This document shows, one piece after another, positions 43,150 through 55,332 of a stretch of 64,000 bases of DNA (within the stretch, counting starts at the first letter, position 1; every line of letters begins with the position of its first letter). Source of the DNA: Apricaphanius iberus (lineage: Eukaryota; Chordata; Actinopteri; Cyprinodontiformes; Aphaniidae); assembly GCA_028564705.1 (NCBI GenBank), contig JAPXFQ010000934.1, positions 310,001-374,000 on the forward strand. The letters are read 5' to 3'. A program made the translations under genes and the position numbers. Under the pieces are notes generated by a model, which searched no databases, was not told the origin of the DNA, and saw only the letters and a program-made list of their open reading frames with translations.

Positions 43150-43583
43150 CCACAACATGTGTACATAAGTAAGTCACTTTTTAAGCAAACTTTGTAATTT
43201 ATAGAGAAAAATGTGCGTAACTTTAAGCATAGTAAGTGAAACTGGCAGCACGATGGAAATATTGTACATTTTAGCCTCTTTTTCAGACTCATAGATGATA
43301 GGATCAGCCCCATAAAAATGATAAAAATGAGAATTTGAATAAAGAAATCTTGCATTTAATAATTAATTTGCATGATGTTCTTATTGGTGCCTTATATGGT
43401 GCCTTATGGTGCCTTATGGTGCCAGAATATGGGTGAGTAAGAGGCAAAATATGTTCCAAAATCAAACAAGCACATTTATAGGAAGAATTTATTTATAAAT
43501 ATTTTTGTGTAAACTTTGTTTGCTGAGCTCCAGTATAGTTTTAATAAAGATTCTATGCAAAGTTTTATAAATAAGGCTCCTGG
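43150..43583. mobile_element. Harbinger-like MITE
   Basis: It ends TTTATAAATAAGGCTCC, the complement of GGAGCCTTATTTATAAA, close to the GGGGTCTCATTTATAAACG end at 12057. On its left, TTAAGCAAACTTTGTAATTT followed by AAAATGTGCG parallels sequence at 12117-12165. No transposase is encoded. Confidence 0.5.
43386..43424. repeat. Short tandem repeat, GGTGCCTTAT x ~4
   Basis: Four units of GGTGCCTTAT, the first extended by AT, inside the Harbinger-like MITE. Confidence 0.85.
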
Positions 43584-44324
43584 ACTGTCTACATGTTTAG
43601 ATAAAAATGTCAGAAACTATAGAAAAAAGTAAATTTTGGCAATATTTCCACCCAGACTGCTTATAAACTGAGTTACATTCTCTGTGGGACACTTTTATCA
43701 TCAGCTGTTAAAGACGTTTTGGCCGACTCGACCCCCTGCAGGCTGACATCTCACCCTTCCTGCACCCCTCATCATCACCTCCAGCCAGGTATGAAGCATG
43801 AGTGGATCCACTGAGGCTTCTGCTGCTTTACCTGCTAACCTCACACCTTACATCCTTATATAAAAACCATCGGATCAGGATTTAAATGATTTCCTGAGTT
43901 TTTGCAACTTCTCAGATGTTTTTCTACCAGGTAAATTCATTTCTGTGGATCACAAAACTCTGAAAACAGAAAAAGAAACTAATCTGATTTTGGGGAAATG
44001 GAAGCGACCAAGCTGCCATCAGCAGGTTGTGTCATGAATGGTAACAACTTTGATTCAAAATGGAATAAAACATGAGAAGCTCACAGCAGGATGCTGGACA
44101 GGTGAGTTAATAAACAGATGAGTGATTGCTGGAGGCCATGGGGGGTGCAGAGAGCTGAGATACTGAGGAATGGTACTGGATAAATCATGAAACCCAGAAA
44201 CAAAGTCAACTCTAAAAGAAAGGAAAACACAGAAGTTACGACAGATGATGACATTTAGCCTAATAAACCGAATACACATTAAACAAGAGATTTTACAACG
44301 CTAAAATCAGAAACGTGTGCAAAC

Positions 44325-45151
44325 TAGGGATGTCCCGATCTTGAGATCAGGCCAATATTTTCATATTTTTTATGTTGGCTAACGAGTCATGCCGATATTT
44401 TATGAAAGTGCCTTCCAGTGACGGTACTTCAGCAATAATTTAAACCTCCGTAGCGGTGCAAACAACAACTTACCGTAACTAAACATTGCAGATTAAACAC
44501 AATTCTAATATTGGTAAACTTCATCAAATATGCTTAAACGTACTTAAAACTGTATAATAAAGGCGTAGAAAATCACCTTCTTACATTTAATTAACGGAGA
44601 ACATTTCCTCTCTTAGCTCCTGCACCAAGGAAGAGAAAAAAAGGCATATTTTAAACTAAGCTGTGATGCATTCAAACAGCATCGGAGATGCATGCTGAGT
44701 TCAGGAGCATAGTATATTTCATCTTATAGTAAAAACCCCAATAATAATACTGCAATGTGGGCTTTTTATACTAGTATTTAATCAAAGATTTAGAGTGAAT
44801 GTTATCCCATGACAGTAGAGGGCAGCATTGAGCACACCAGCATATGGCCTGCTGGAAATACTTTTTCTTTATAATACTGTACCAAATAAACGTTTTTCTT
44901 TTTACTATTTTCTGACATATTAAACTGAAGTTGACCTTTAATTCTCTGTAAGATTTTTATTTCATGGGATTTACAACAATAATGGTAATACTTGTTGATG
45001 AAATTAGTCTTAGAAAAAGTCAAGTTGAGTTACTTGCTAAGAGATATATTATAGTTTTATGAATTTCAATACTAAAGGCAAAATATCGGTCGGATTTGAT
45101 GTTAAGAGATCGGATTGGGATCGGAGGACTAAAATGATTGGGACATTTCTA
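44325..45151. mobile_element. Non-autonomous hAT element with target duplication
   Basis: Terminal inverted repeats: TAGGGATGTCCCGATC at the left and the complement TAGAAATGTCCCAATC at the right (13 of 16 match). The flanking 8 bases are GTGCAAAC (44317-44324) and ATGCAAAC (45152-45159), a hAT-size duplication with one change. The 827-base interior codes for nothing recognisable. Confidence 0.92.
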
Positions 45152-45204
45152 ATGCAAACCATTAACGACTAACTTAATATTTTTCTGATGACATAATTTA
45201 AAAT

Positions 45205-45318
45205 AAAATTAGATCAGATCTTGCTCAGTACTCAAGTACCAAATACTGTTTTACGTGAGTAAAATATGTTGAAGTAGTACTACTCATACTTGAGTAAAGT
45301 TTTTGGGGACTCACCTCT
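45205..45318 (-). mobile_element. Right end matching the 40955 terminus
   Basis: Read in reverse: GAGTCCCCAAAAACTTTACT, CAAGTATGAGTAG and repeated TACTCA-type words, parallel to AGAGTAGCCAAAAATTTTAC at the left end. If paired, the element is about 4.3 kb and contains the RT fragment, the Harbinger MITE and the hAT element. They could also be two unrelated fragments of one family. Confidence 0.45.
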
Positions 45319-45377
45319 TCAGATTAGTTACCTCATCCACCCACAGGTTATCTTGCTGCTGCTGGCTGTCTTTGCTC

Positions 45378-45480
45378 AGAGGTGGCGGCAGCATCATGAT
45401 ATGGGGTTGCTGATCTTGATGAACAGATGTGAATGAGGTGTTTATCAGAGTGGGTGAAATCCTGAAATCCTGGATCTGTG
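45378..45480 (+). pseudogene. Tc1-like transposase motif fragment
   Basis: The frame reads R-G-G-G-S-I-M-I-W-G-C, the well-known G-G-G-S-x-M-x-W-G block of Tc1-like transposases, then meets a stop. The C-terminal Tc1 piece at 40.7-40.9 kb is on the opposite strand, so they are separate copies. Confidence 0.75.
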
Positions 45481-48400
45481 ACCTTCAGCTCTCAGGAGGA
45501 GACCGACCTATAAACTGGGTAGAACCTGCAGGCTGGAGTTTGACTTTTAAATAAACCCAGTGATCAGTTTTAAGCTGGTTTTCTACTTCCTTGGTGTCGC
45601 TTCGAAGTGAAACAGATTGGGAGGCCTGCGGTGGTTCTGTGTGTTTGAGCTGATCCGTGAGTAGGAGGCCATGCTCCAGGATGTTCATTCAGGCCTCTCA
45701 CATGTTTCTGTTTGGCTTCATGTACATTTTCCCTTTCACTTGAAGTTTCTGCCCTTTCATGGCTCCATCTGGGAGCCCGCCAGTAACTGCAGGGCAACAG
45801 CAACAAGTTCGAGGGACGTCTAAAAAGCGGAGCTGGCGGAACCGGGATCCACTCGGGAATTTAAGCCTCTGTTCTGAAAGCTGCTTTGATTCAGAGAAGC
45901 ACAGTTTTATCTACAGCCTGCAGCAACAATCGGCATTAGTAAACACTGCTGATTGACTCTCTGACTCCTGCTGCTGTTTTAGCACTGAGAACATTGAGGG
46001 GATATATCATGTTTTATGAGTGAGGAACAGTTGGGGAGCAGCAGTAAATCTAGTGCCTGCTGCCATTATCTGTCAGTTCTTTCATTAAAAATCTGCAGAT
46101 GCACTTTTATTGTTGTTTCTTTCTCTGATCTGAGAGGAAATTTATTTAAAAGACGTCAGAGCGAGGAATGAAGACAACCTTCCTGCTCAGTTCAAGGCCA
46201 GAAGACCTCCAGGTTACCTTCATATCTAGAAGACCATCCGTCTTATTCACTGTCACCAGATGATCTGATGGACATGAAATGGCTGCTGCAGTGACAGTTA
46301 GTTCACACTTTCTGGTTCTTTTGTTAGCGTTTTTGGAAGGACGTTTACAGGAACTACCAACATAAGCGCACAGCGTTTACAGAAAGCAGACAAAAAACTG
46401 GAGGGATTATTAATCTAAAAATAAAACTACAAGCAGCAAATTAGCTCAGGTTCTCACTCTTGTTGGCATATATCACTCAGTAGCAGTGTTGGTTAGCGAG
46501 GTTAGCTTGTTTGTTAGCAAAGGTTCCCCTGATATGAAGTGATCACTCCAGATTGTTGCATAAAAAAAAAAATCTGCTTGTTCCAATCGTTTCTTGGAAG
46601 AATGCATGGAATCAATTAAATTTGCATGGTTTTTATTTTGTTTTTTTTATCAGAGATTTGTGCAACTTGCAATTCAACAACATATCACGTCTCCTTCTAC
46701 AAACGACAGTAGAGCATGGAGGGACGTGAATTAATAATAACTCTATATGAAGCCAGAGAAAAAACTGAAATCCAATTACATTTGTGGAATTTTATGATAA
46801 ATCTTGAACTCGCATGTTGATTCTAAACACATCAGTATTTTGTGTGGTTTTCCTCCATGAAACTCTGGACGTGCTGTAGGGTGCTTTTCCTTGGTGGTCT
46901 TGGAGAAACCGTTCCAGACATAGACACAGACACACGCTCTCTGTTGACAGATTGTTAGAAAATTGGGCTCTATTCCGTTTGTCGATGCGAAGCTGACGGA
47001 GAGGCCTTGTGTTGACGGATAATGCCATGGAGTCAATCCGTAACGACGTGGACGGAGAAGTATAAACTAGCCTTTAGTTTGCATTGCCTGCAGTAAGTCA
47101 GACTAATTATCAGCGAAAGGTACAATTTGTCATCAATTCTGTTCAGAACCTTTTTGGACAAGATTTCTATAACAGCCAAGATCTTCAGGGGATCCGTTTT
47201 GGTGGATCTCAAGCTTTCCCCGGAGCATTTCATAGCCAAGTACGAAGCAGCCGGGATGAAAAAACGCTCCTCCAAATCTGAAACCATGATGAGTAGAAGA
47301 ACGGACGATCAGAGTTGCTAAAATCTAATCCTCGAGACCTAATATCATTCATCTTTTATTTGCATCCCTTCTCAGCCCACCAGAATCAACTGAATTCCTC
47401 GTTACCAGGGATCTGCAGACCTGAGTGAATGAATGCCGAAGTGGGGAATTCATCCATTTGTTGGAGAAGGGTTGCCTTTAAAAGTTGCAGGGTGGACAAC
47501 AAATTCAAATGATACTGCATTCTGATGGATGCCACACTTAGTTTGTTACTTCTCCCCGACCCACACCTCCTCCACACGCTCTATCTATCGACTTATTGGT
47601 TATTTTCTTGTTTTGAAGGCAGCTTCTGGGACGGTATTGAGTATAAAAACCACATTTCTTCATCTGGACATTGATAAGATCTGATTTGAAATCTCCATTC
47701 TGAGCTTTGCTGGGATTTGCTGTATGAGCTTGAATGTAAAAAGAGAACCTCAAAGCTCTTAAGCTCTTCTTTCTACAACCTTCTTTAACTTTCTATTACT
47801 AAAACTGTTTGGATGCTCATTTTTACAAGCAATCTATTCCATTATCTGTTAAATGAACTTAATACAGTGCATTTATTTTATTTTTTGCCAATAAAACCTC
47901 TATGTTTTAATCAAGCTTGCTGGTTTAGATAAATCTTTGACCCAGCAGGTAACTAATGGGCTTTAAGTGCCTTGAAGAACTAATGCAGCTCCTAAGATAG
48001 AAATGCAGACAAACATTTGTGCATAATGAGCTTCAACTCAGCACTCTGAGAAATATAAAAACTGCTTCTGAAATATTAAATAGCTGAAGTCAATCTAAAT
48101 TCAAACTCTCAATATGCAATTAGCAGTTAGATTACAGACAGTGCTTCTTTCTGACAGAGACTAAAGCACAGCAGCTGCTCCACAACATCCAATCAGACGG
48201 CTGATTCAGGCGGCCTCCACATGTCTGGCTTCTCCTCAGGTTACTGACTTCAGATTTTATGAAATGTTTGTGAAAAAAAGGAAAAACTTGTCATTCTGAT
48301 TTAAAATAAAAACAGAAAATCAGTGAAAGAAACTGAATAAAAAACTGCTCCTACTGCTGATTAACAGGAATTCGCTGAACTGGAATCACCTGAATCAGAC

Positions 48401-49969
48401 GTGTTAAAGCAGGTAAAGGATTAAAACACTGTTTCTCTATGCTAATGCTAATGCTAACAGACTTGGGCCATGTGTGTTGAGTTAGCTGAGAAGAGCTAAA
48501 GACTGCTGAGCTCACTTTGAAACACTTCTGCTGTATAATTACTGAGACAGTATTTGTGGCAGAATGTGTAATCATTTCACCGTTTTTTCACCAAAAGCAG
48601 AAAAAGTAAAAGCTATGTGATTCAGTGTGTTAGTAATGGCTGCCTGTCTGCTTTGTTTTTTTTTGTTCTGTAGCTAAGGAGTAGTTATTTTGTTAAAACA
48701 ATGGAATATTCAAGTTAAACTAGTTAAGTATAAAAATACATCTCACATGTTGAATAAAAAGAGTGAAATGGTTGAAAATTGTTTAAAAAGAGCTAAAAAC
48801 AAATTCATATTATGTTAAAAATCTAAAAAGATCTTATAGAGACATTGTATTTAATATATTTTCTAAAAATGCTAATTGTTTAAGTGATTTATAGAATTAA
48901 AGCTATCTGAGAAGATTCTTTATGTCAAATTCACAGTTAAATTGTGCTCGTTTAAAGACTTTGACCTGTTTAAAAAGATAATATGACCAATTTTAGTGAA
49001 TGTGACTGATTCTAAAGTATTTCTATCACAATTACTTTATGACTCCTTAAGTCTTGAATATGAAGTATTGTATAGGAAATTTGTGCTCTTACGTTGAGAA
49101 TAATACATTTTTGTGTTGAATGCTGAAGAAGCTCAAAGCGTGAGTCTCATGTTTCTGTGTCATATTATCGCATGTTGAACCTTAAATTACCCTCAGCGTT
49201 CCCAGGTTGATCGGTAACATGTGCTTTGACTAGACTCATTCACGTGTTTTTGACAGAAAAACAACCAGAAAACCATCTGATGACGGATGATTACTCTAAT
49301 ATGCTGTTTCACATTTTACCTTCATAAATACAACCTATGTGCAGGAAATGCATCCAATAATATTGTGTTTTCACATTATTTGGAGATCTGGAAAATGGGT
49401 TACAGTGTTTTTCCCAGGCGCTTTGTGTTCAGCTGTTCTGAAATCTGCTTTTATGTCCTTAAATTAGAAAAAAATGATCATGACAAATGATCAGTGTTTT
49501 AATTTACCCCAGGGAGGTTATTAAAAATAATCTGATAAATGTTCCTTTGGTGTCTGATTATCTTTGTTCACATCCAGTTGACCTCGATGTCGACTTGTTT
49601 CGTTGCTCCGTCAAACATTTTTTTTAACACCCACAAATTTAAATCTTTGCCTGGCTGGTCCTACGTGGACGTCCTGCAGCGCGAGCTGTGATCTGGAGTC
49701 ATTACCTTTATCAGAAGCTCCAATTTATAGTTTCAAACTAATTAGAAGGCAACTGTGAAACCAGCTAATTGTGTTTAATCAGCCGCTAAGATGGAAAGGT
49801 CTTAGCAAGTTTTAAATATATATGATTTGTTGAAATATTTCTGCTGTGCGGAAAAAAGCAGGCTTGTTTTAGCTTCAACTATTCAGGGTAAATGTAGCAA
49901 AGTTCCCATCTGCCAAATTAAATTTATGTATTCATATCCACATTTATGAAAAGATTTAAATGCTACCTT
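45481..49969. other. No gene recognised
   Basis: About 4.5 kb without recognisable domains. Near 46490-46520 is a GCTAAC-rich block shared in reverse with 27665-27700. The words GGAGAAGTATAAACTAGCC near 47057 resemble GGTATAAACTAG near 55770 and AGTATAAACTAGGC near 11070, probably ends of one MITE family. All open frames are short. Confidence 0.45.
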
Positions 49970-50300
49970 AAAGTGACAGTGTGTAGTTTCCTGACAATAG
50001 GGGGGAGTAAATACCTAAGGGTGTATTCAGACCTGCACTGTTTAGTCCACTTTAAACGTACCAGAGTTGGTTTGGAACGCTGGTCCGGACCTTTTATGCA
50101 GGTGTGAATGAATACAGACGAATCCTGCTGCGGATCAGAGAACCCGGACCGAGACCAACTTTTATTGTTGGTCTCGGTCCGGTTCCAAACGGACAGAGGT
50201 TCGATTCACCTCAGGTCTGAATACAAAAAGTCTCGATCCGAATCAAGTCCACAATACGTCCGCCTTTTTGTCAAATTATTCTTTAACCAACACGTTTGAC
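49970..50300. mobile_element. MITE-like repeat with a perfect 16-base hairpin
   Basis: CTTAAAGTGACAGTGTGTAG at the start and GGGTGTATTCAGACCTGCAC at 50020 are familiar teleost repeat ends. In the middle, arms 50144-50159 and 50167-50182 are exact complements around a 7-base loop. No protein motif is present. Confidence 0.6.
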
Positions 50301-52001
50301 TCACAGCGCCACAAATCAATAACCCGTATGCTGTAGTGAATGTTGTTAATTCCTGATCTTCGTCTTCTGTTTAATCACGCTACCAGCATGTCGGGGGTCA
50401 GGGCAAGCAGAACGCATCGTCTCCTGGGTTACTGCAATCATTCGCTGTTCCAAATATTCAAGCAGAGCATCCCGAATGAGAAGCTCAGACAAGCAATTGT
50501 CTGGAGGTCATGACACTGACAGGACAGTTTTTTCTAAAAAACAGATTTAGTTTGCTTGATAAGACCTCCTGTGGAAACCTCAGCCTTTCTGATTATCCGT
50601 CTCTCTTTGCCTAAAATGGTTTTCTGGGAGTTGCTGCCATGGAATGACGAGCATCCTGCCTCCCTGATCCTCCCTAGTTTCGATTATCCCAGAGCATTCC
50701 TCCAGGCTTCTGTTAGCTGCTGATGGGAGGAACATGCCACACAGAATGCGGGTGTGTTCTCAGAGGATGTCTCTGAGAATGTCCCAGCACTGTTCTCTGG
50801 GAAATGGGTGCGTGAACGAGCCTTTCATGACCTCAGCACGTTTGAATCAACACCTCAGAGGGAGCTGGTCTCTGCATGAACCAGCTGCACGTCTGCATGG
50901 TCTGTCCAAAGCATCACAGTAATCATTGGTCTGCTGTGTGGTGTCTTCATTAGACATCCATCCTTTGTTTCATGCTGTAGACACGTTTTCATGTTCCATC
51001 AGTAATAATAACCAGTAGAAGATAAAAACTGTACTGTAATGTCAGAAATCCACAAGGTAAGACAAATACTCGACACTTATGATTAAAAGCAGATCCGGAT
51101 TCTAGGAAATAAAGATGGAAACCTGCCAGAAGAAAAGCAGGAAGGTCCACGACTTGCTGGCGAGCATTTCTGTGTTGATAAGCACAGCTTGAAGGCAGAA
51201 ATCAGATCTACCCATAATTCTGCGTCCCAGCTTCATCCCAACCAACCCCTCTCCTCCTGTTTCCGTGGTGAACTTCCATGGTTACCTACGAGAATGCTGT
51301 AGATGCACTGCTTGTAATTAAAAACACAATCCTATTAGGTATTATGTATATATGTTAGCAACACTTTAAATATCAGGGACACATTTCTGTCAGCACCTAA
51401 AAGTGTAAAACTTATGGAGTTCTATGATCTGAACTCTACAATATATCTCTGCCTCTGACGTCCTCACATTAGTTTCAGCAGACCCATATTTCTCACTTTT
51501 CACTTCTTTGTCGCTCCGTTATTGTTTTGTTTATTCTTCTGCTTCATTTTTCTTCCTCCTGCTGGATCCTCTGCTTCGTCTTCCTCTGTTTTTCATTTCC
51601 TCTCTTCCCTTCCCCCTTTTTCATCTTTCTGACTCTCGTTCACACATGACTGGAAGGCCCATATCTCCAAAAATGTGACACATTATTTGGCTTATCTGAT
51701 GGAAGAGGCGATGACCGTACATATGAGAAATCACAGATCATTGTGCTCTCTGTGCGGGGATCAATGTAGAAAGACTTGCACTCTTGTCTGTCTTCTGTAT
51801 CTCATTTCTTTGGCTTCAGTCCCCCTTAACCCCCCCTTCTCATTTCCTCTCCAATTGCTTGCTCATAGTCCTGTTCATTCCCACTAAAACTAATCTTTCT
51901 GCTCTCCTAGACCGTGTTTGGACCGATTAGGTGAAATAACCGGAAGTTAAGCCACTACCATCACTGTGGTGACAGCAAGAAGTGAACCTTTTCTCTTGAA
52001 A
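50301..52001. other. No gene recognised
   Basis: No domain, RNA gene or paired ends were found. A pyrimidine-rich stretch at 51500-51640 is low complexity. Confidence 0.45.
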
Positions 52002-52236
52002 ATGTCCACGAAAGGTTGGAGGGCGTGTTCATTCATTGGCTGTTCTAATACCAGCAGAAAACTCCTGATTTGGAAGAAAACGTGCGAAACAAACAGGCCC
52101 TTACTGATCAACGACTGTCCTTGTCGTAGACCTTATACGGTTTCCACAGGTTTCCTGGGCATTCCAAGGACCACAGTGTTTGCCACAAGTGGATAAAGAA
52201 CATGAAGAGAAAGGATTTTGTTCCAAATAAAAATAA
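52002..52236 (+). pseudogene. THAP zinc-finger domain, frameshifted
   Basis: From ATG 52002 the frame reads M-S-T-K-G-W-R-A-C-S-F-I-G-C-S-N-T-S, the first C-x4-C pair of a C2CH THAP finger. Near 52148 the reading must change frame to continue H-R-F-P-G-H-S-K, then K-W-I-K-N-M-K-R-K-D-F-V-P-N-K, the usual R-F-P and W-I-x-N THAP landmarks. The closing C-x2-H pair is not recognisable. The frame that starts at the ATG stops at 52196. THAP domains bind DNA and are found in P-element-type transposases and in host regulators; lack of further exons favours transposon debris. Confidence 0.75.
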
Positions 52237-53221
52237 CCAAATATTTCTCATCATGCCACAATAACTAGCATTCAGAATAGCAGCTTGGCACCTGCCCCCA
52301 TTTTTCTAATGCGGTGTTCACACCGCCGCAAACGTCAGCTGCAGCAAGATAAAATGTAAAGTCTATGGTCCAGTGCGTCAGAGTGCGTCAAGAACGCACC
52401 ATAAGATGCTCCAAGTGTCCTTTTGGGGGAAAACATGCAGTTTTTTTATGTGCCCTTCAACATCAACGATTAATTATTAATAACACTTTAGCTAAATAAA
52501 ATGATCTGGCTGTTGTCAGTCACATGATGCCTCATTATGCCTCCATTCTTGAGCTGCATAGCTTTGTGAGTGAAGCTTAGCTTATTAGTATGAAATAATT
52601 TTCATTTTCAAAAATTCAATGGCACATTTTTTCCTAAGATGTATAATTTTGAGCCATTTTAATTTATTTCTAATAGTTTTTATTTCAAAAAGTTTTTTCG
52701 CAAAGTTAGCTTTTATTTCGTGGTGTTTTTCCAAATTACGTTTATCTTTAAAATTAGGTTTTTTAGTTGAATGAGTACATCTGCCGATCAGAGTCAGAGG
52801 GGGGGACCTGAAATTATTTTTTCTTTCACAATTTCCCTGACACATTATATAATGGTTTGTTGTTTGTTGTTCTCGACATATTTTCACACGGTTTTATTTC
52901 TTTATTTAATTTTGAGCACTTTGTTGTTCCATAATAGAAATCCAGTCACACTACAATTAGATAAATCGATGTAAACGTCCCAAAAGCTATATTTATACAT
53001 GTGAAAATTCAAATAAAAGGTATCCAAATAAATATGCATTATTTTGATATCTAATTTTTTGTAGCTTTGTTATTATTTTACCTCAATGCTATGTGCTGAA
53101 AATTTATTTTATCTGTTGACTTAAAAAAATTCCCTCAGATTAGCTAATATTACTAATGAAAGTAGAGTTTGCCCCTCTGAGCCGTTTTTAACTCATATTC
53201 CATTATAATAAAAAAATTGTG
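52237..53221. other. No gene recognised; possible MITE end at 52310
   Basis: GCGGTGTTCACACCGCCGCA at about 52313 looks like a transposon end and has its own small palindrome. The remainder is AT-rich. Confidence 0.4.
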
Positions 53222-53353
53222 CATGCTAGTAGTTCCCATTCACTTACATTGTTTTATGCTCAGCTAAAGCAAACCGACTGCTGCCAGATCAGGTGAATAA
53301 CTGGGCTGGTTACATTATCCTTGTTCTTATCACTTATCTAACTCTAACCTCTC

Positions 53354-54047
53354 CTTTCCACCGGACTCGTTAGCAGCACGTTATACGTAGCTGATAGCCA
53401 ACGCTGTGGTCAATAGAATCCTTTCCACTGGTGGTGAAAGCAGCACGAGTTTGCTTCGAGCACCATGTCGCAGCACTGCGGAAGTCCTATTTTCTACGCG
53501 GTACGCCTCTGAAACGTATAAATTTCGAAATTTTGGATAGGGGAAGAAAGGAAATCGGACGGCTTGGCATCCAGAAGTTTTAAAAATAAAGAAATGTGCT
53601 GCTTTCTGGTTGCTTTTATTTAAAAAAAGGCCACTACCTGTGCGGCCGGGTGAGAAGTTAGTACCTCGCTGGGGAATCTCATTTGTGTTTCATCAATGAT
53701 GACGAACTGTTGATCATTGAAGTGGAGAAGCACTCTATCCTGTTTGACCCCAGTCACAGTTTGCATAAAGATAACGTCAAGAAGGATAAAGCATGTAATG
53801 ACATATCTGCTGTTATGGGGCAAGATGATAAGTCCCCCCCCCCCCCCAGTTATTCAGTTATGCGAGCTAAAATCAATGGGCCTTGAAGTTTTAAAATTAA
53901 ACTACAATGAACTTACAAAAAAATACATAGTGTTTCGTGCTCTCGCTGTAACAGCTGCTTCCCTGCTGCTATGTACGCCCCCCGGTGGAAAGCGCCAAGC
54001 AGCAGAATACGCGAGTGAAACGTGCTCCTGACGTGTCCAGTGGAAAG
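53354..54047 (+). mobile_element. PIF/Harbinger-like element with MADF domain, internally deleted
   Basis: Terminal inverted repeats of 29 bases (53354-53382 and 54019-54047) agree at 25 positions; both start CTTTCCAC(C/T)GGAC and end AGCACGTT. Subterminal CTTTCCACTGG-type words recur inside (53421, and reversed near 53982). It encodes a MADF remnant but no DDE nuclease. Confidence 0.8.
53683..53820 (+). pseudogene. MADF DNA-binding domain fragment
   Basis: The frame reads D-D-E-L-L-I-I-E-V-E-K-H-S-I-L-F-D-P-S-H, then K-D-N-V-K-K-D-K-A-C-N-D-I-S-A-V-M-G. This fits the MADF pattern (L-I-x-x-V-x-K-x-P-x-L-Y-D ... Y-K-D ... A-W-x-x-I). The conserved aromatic of A-W has become Cys and there is no ATG before it. 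Harbinger elements carry a second, Myb/MADF-type DNA-binding protein, which fits the surrounding element. A poly-C run (~53837) follows. Confidence 0.8.
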
Positions 54048-54106
54048 CCCGGGTAAGGAATATGGCAGCAGACACGTTTTTACTTAGGGGTAGAATATCC
54101 CTTAAA

Positions 54107-55175
54107 GCTGCACCTGATTTGCTGTGTAGGTTAACCAGTCAGATATAAAGGTTCATTTATTGAGAAAATTATTCCATCATGCACTGTATAATGCACTGTA
54201 TTATTTAATCAACTACCAGCTATCCTATGGTATTTTTAATGTGTTTGTTTGATCAACACGTCCTAGCAGCAGCGTCTCAACAGAAATATTTCACCCCTTC
54301 AGATCAAAAACAGGCTACTTTGGCTTTGCATGCTCCGCTACTGATGACGTTGATGTATTATGTTGGGATTCTGTTGATGGATATTGGTTGTTGCAATTCG
54401 GGATCATACACCTAGTAGAGTAGCTAAAGGCGTCCCTCTTGTTGAGAGCTGATTCCCAGTTTTTATGTCACTCAGTAAATCAAATTATTAAATGAAGTAC
54501 TTTTGACTCCCTGACAATAGATGGCGATATTCGCCCCCTACATGTTAGCTTTATAGCAGTTAGCTTCAATCTTCACTCAGGCAGTAAACAGAGGCTGGTT
54601 GGAGTGAAGCAGACGGAGACAAAGCAGGATATTAACGATCCCAACACACCGTCTCTTTGTCAGTCCAAACATGCTCTGATCTGCCTCTTCTGTTTGTCTT
54701 AGCCGCCCTAATCTTCCTATAATAATGTTGTTGTTGCTGAGTTGCACTTCCGCGTCTCCTAACTTCCCCAGGGGGTGTGCGAGTACCGGGGCAGGGGGGT
54801 TGTTTGTAGAATAGTCTGATTCTCAATCGCATTATCTGGCTAGCTTAGTCAGGCTTCTGAAACTCCAATTTGGTTCCATTCAAGCCGGACTAAGGGAGAT
54901 ACATGCATTTCAACAGTCTAATTTCAGTCAGACTAAGGTAATAATTCGACTTTCTCTCGCTGCATGTAAAGGTACTGAGTAAGTTATTTTACTGTAAGTG
55001 GTTCTAAAATCCTGCTATATGGGCCCTGTTTGAACTTTTAGCACCTTCTCTCTCAAGGTCTCTGCATGGCCCTGGATAGACACAGCGCCGTTATCTGTCG
55101 ACGCAAGGGCTCTCACCTACACAAGGACGGACAGTATAGAGCCGAATTTTCTAACTATCCGTATGCCTGTGATGG
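54107..55175. other. No gene recognised; a MITE-like end near 54860-54990
   Basis: TGACTCCCTGACAATAGATG at 54505 echoes TTTCCTGACAATAGGG at 49989, and CTCGCTGCATGTAAAGGTAC near 54957 is typical of a fish repeat. No boundaries can be given. Confidence 0.4.
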
Positions 55176-55332
55176 ATGACTCAGTAATCTGCTGGGATTC
55201 CTTACATAGAAAACTTTTAACTGATTGGAATGTTTGTATAATTGTACTGAAATGATTTTTGTAGTAAGGTGCCTTGAGATTATATTTGTTGTGAATTGGC
55301 GCTATATAAATAACAGTGAATTGAATTGAATG
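55176..55332 (+). mobile_element. L2-type LINE 3' tail, family II
   Basis: ATCTGCTGGGATTCCTTACA, TTAACTGATTGGAATGTTTG, GGTGCCTTGAGATTATATTT, GGCGCTATATAAATAAC and (GAATT)n: this is the complement of 38773-38930. The part before 55176 may be more of the element. Confidence 0.93.

Larger units (their letters stand above)
53222..54106 (-). mobile_element. Foldback MITE-like element, copy 2, split by a MADF element
   Basis: Reversed relative to 5390-5570. The right flank (54048-54106) ends ATATCCCTTAAA and contains the complement of GTCTGCTGCCATATTCC. The left flank (53222-53353) contains CCTGATCTGGCAGCAG-like and AACCAGCCCAGTTATTC-like words in complement. The two flanks match adjoining parts of copy 1, so the 53354-54047 segment was inserted. 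Confidence 0.78.
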
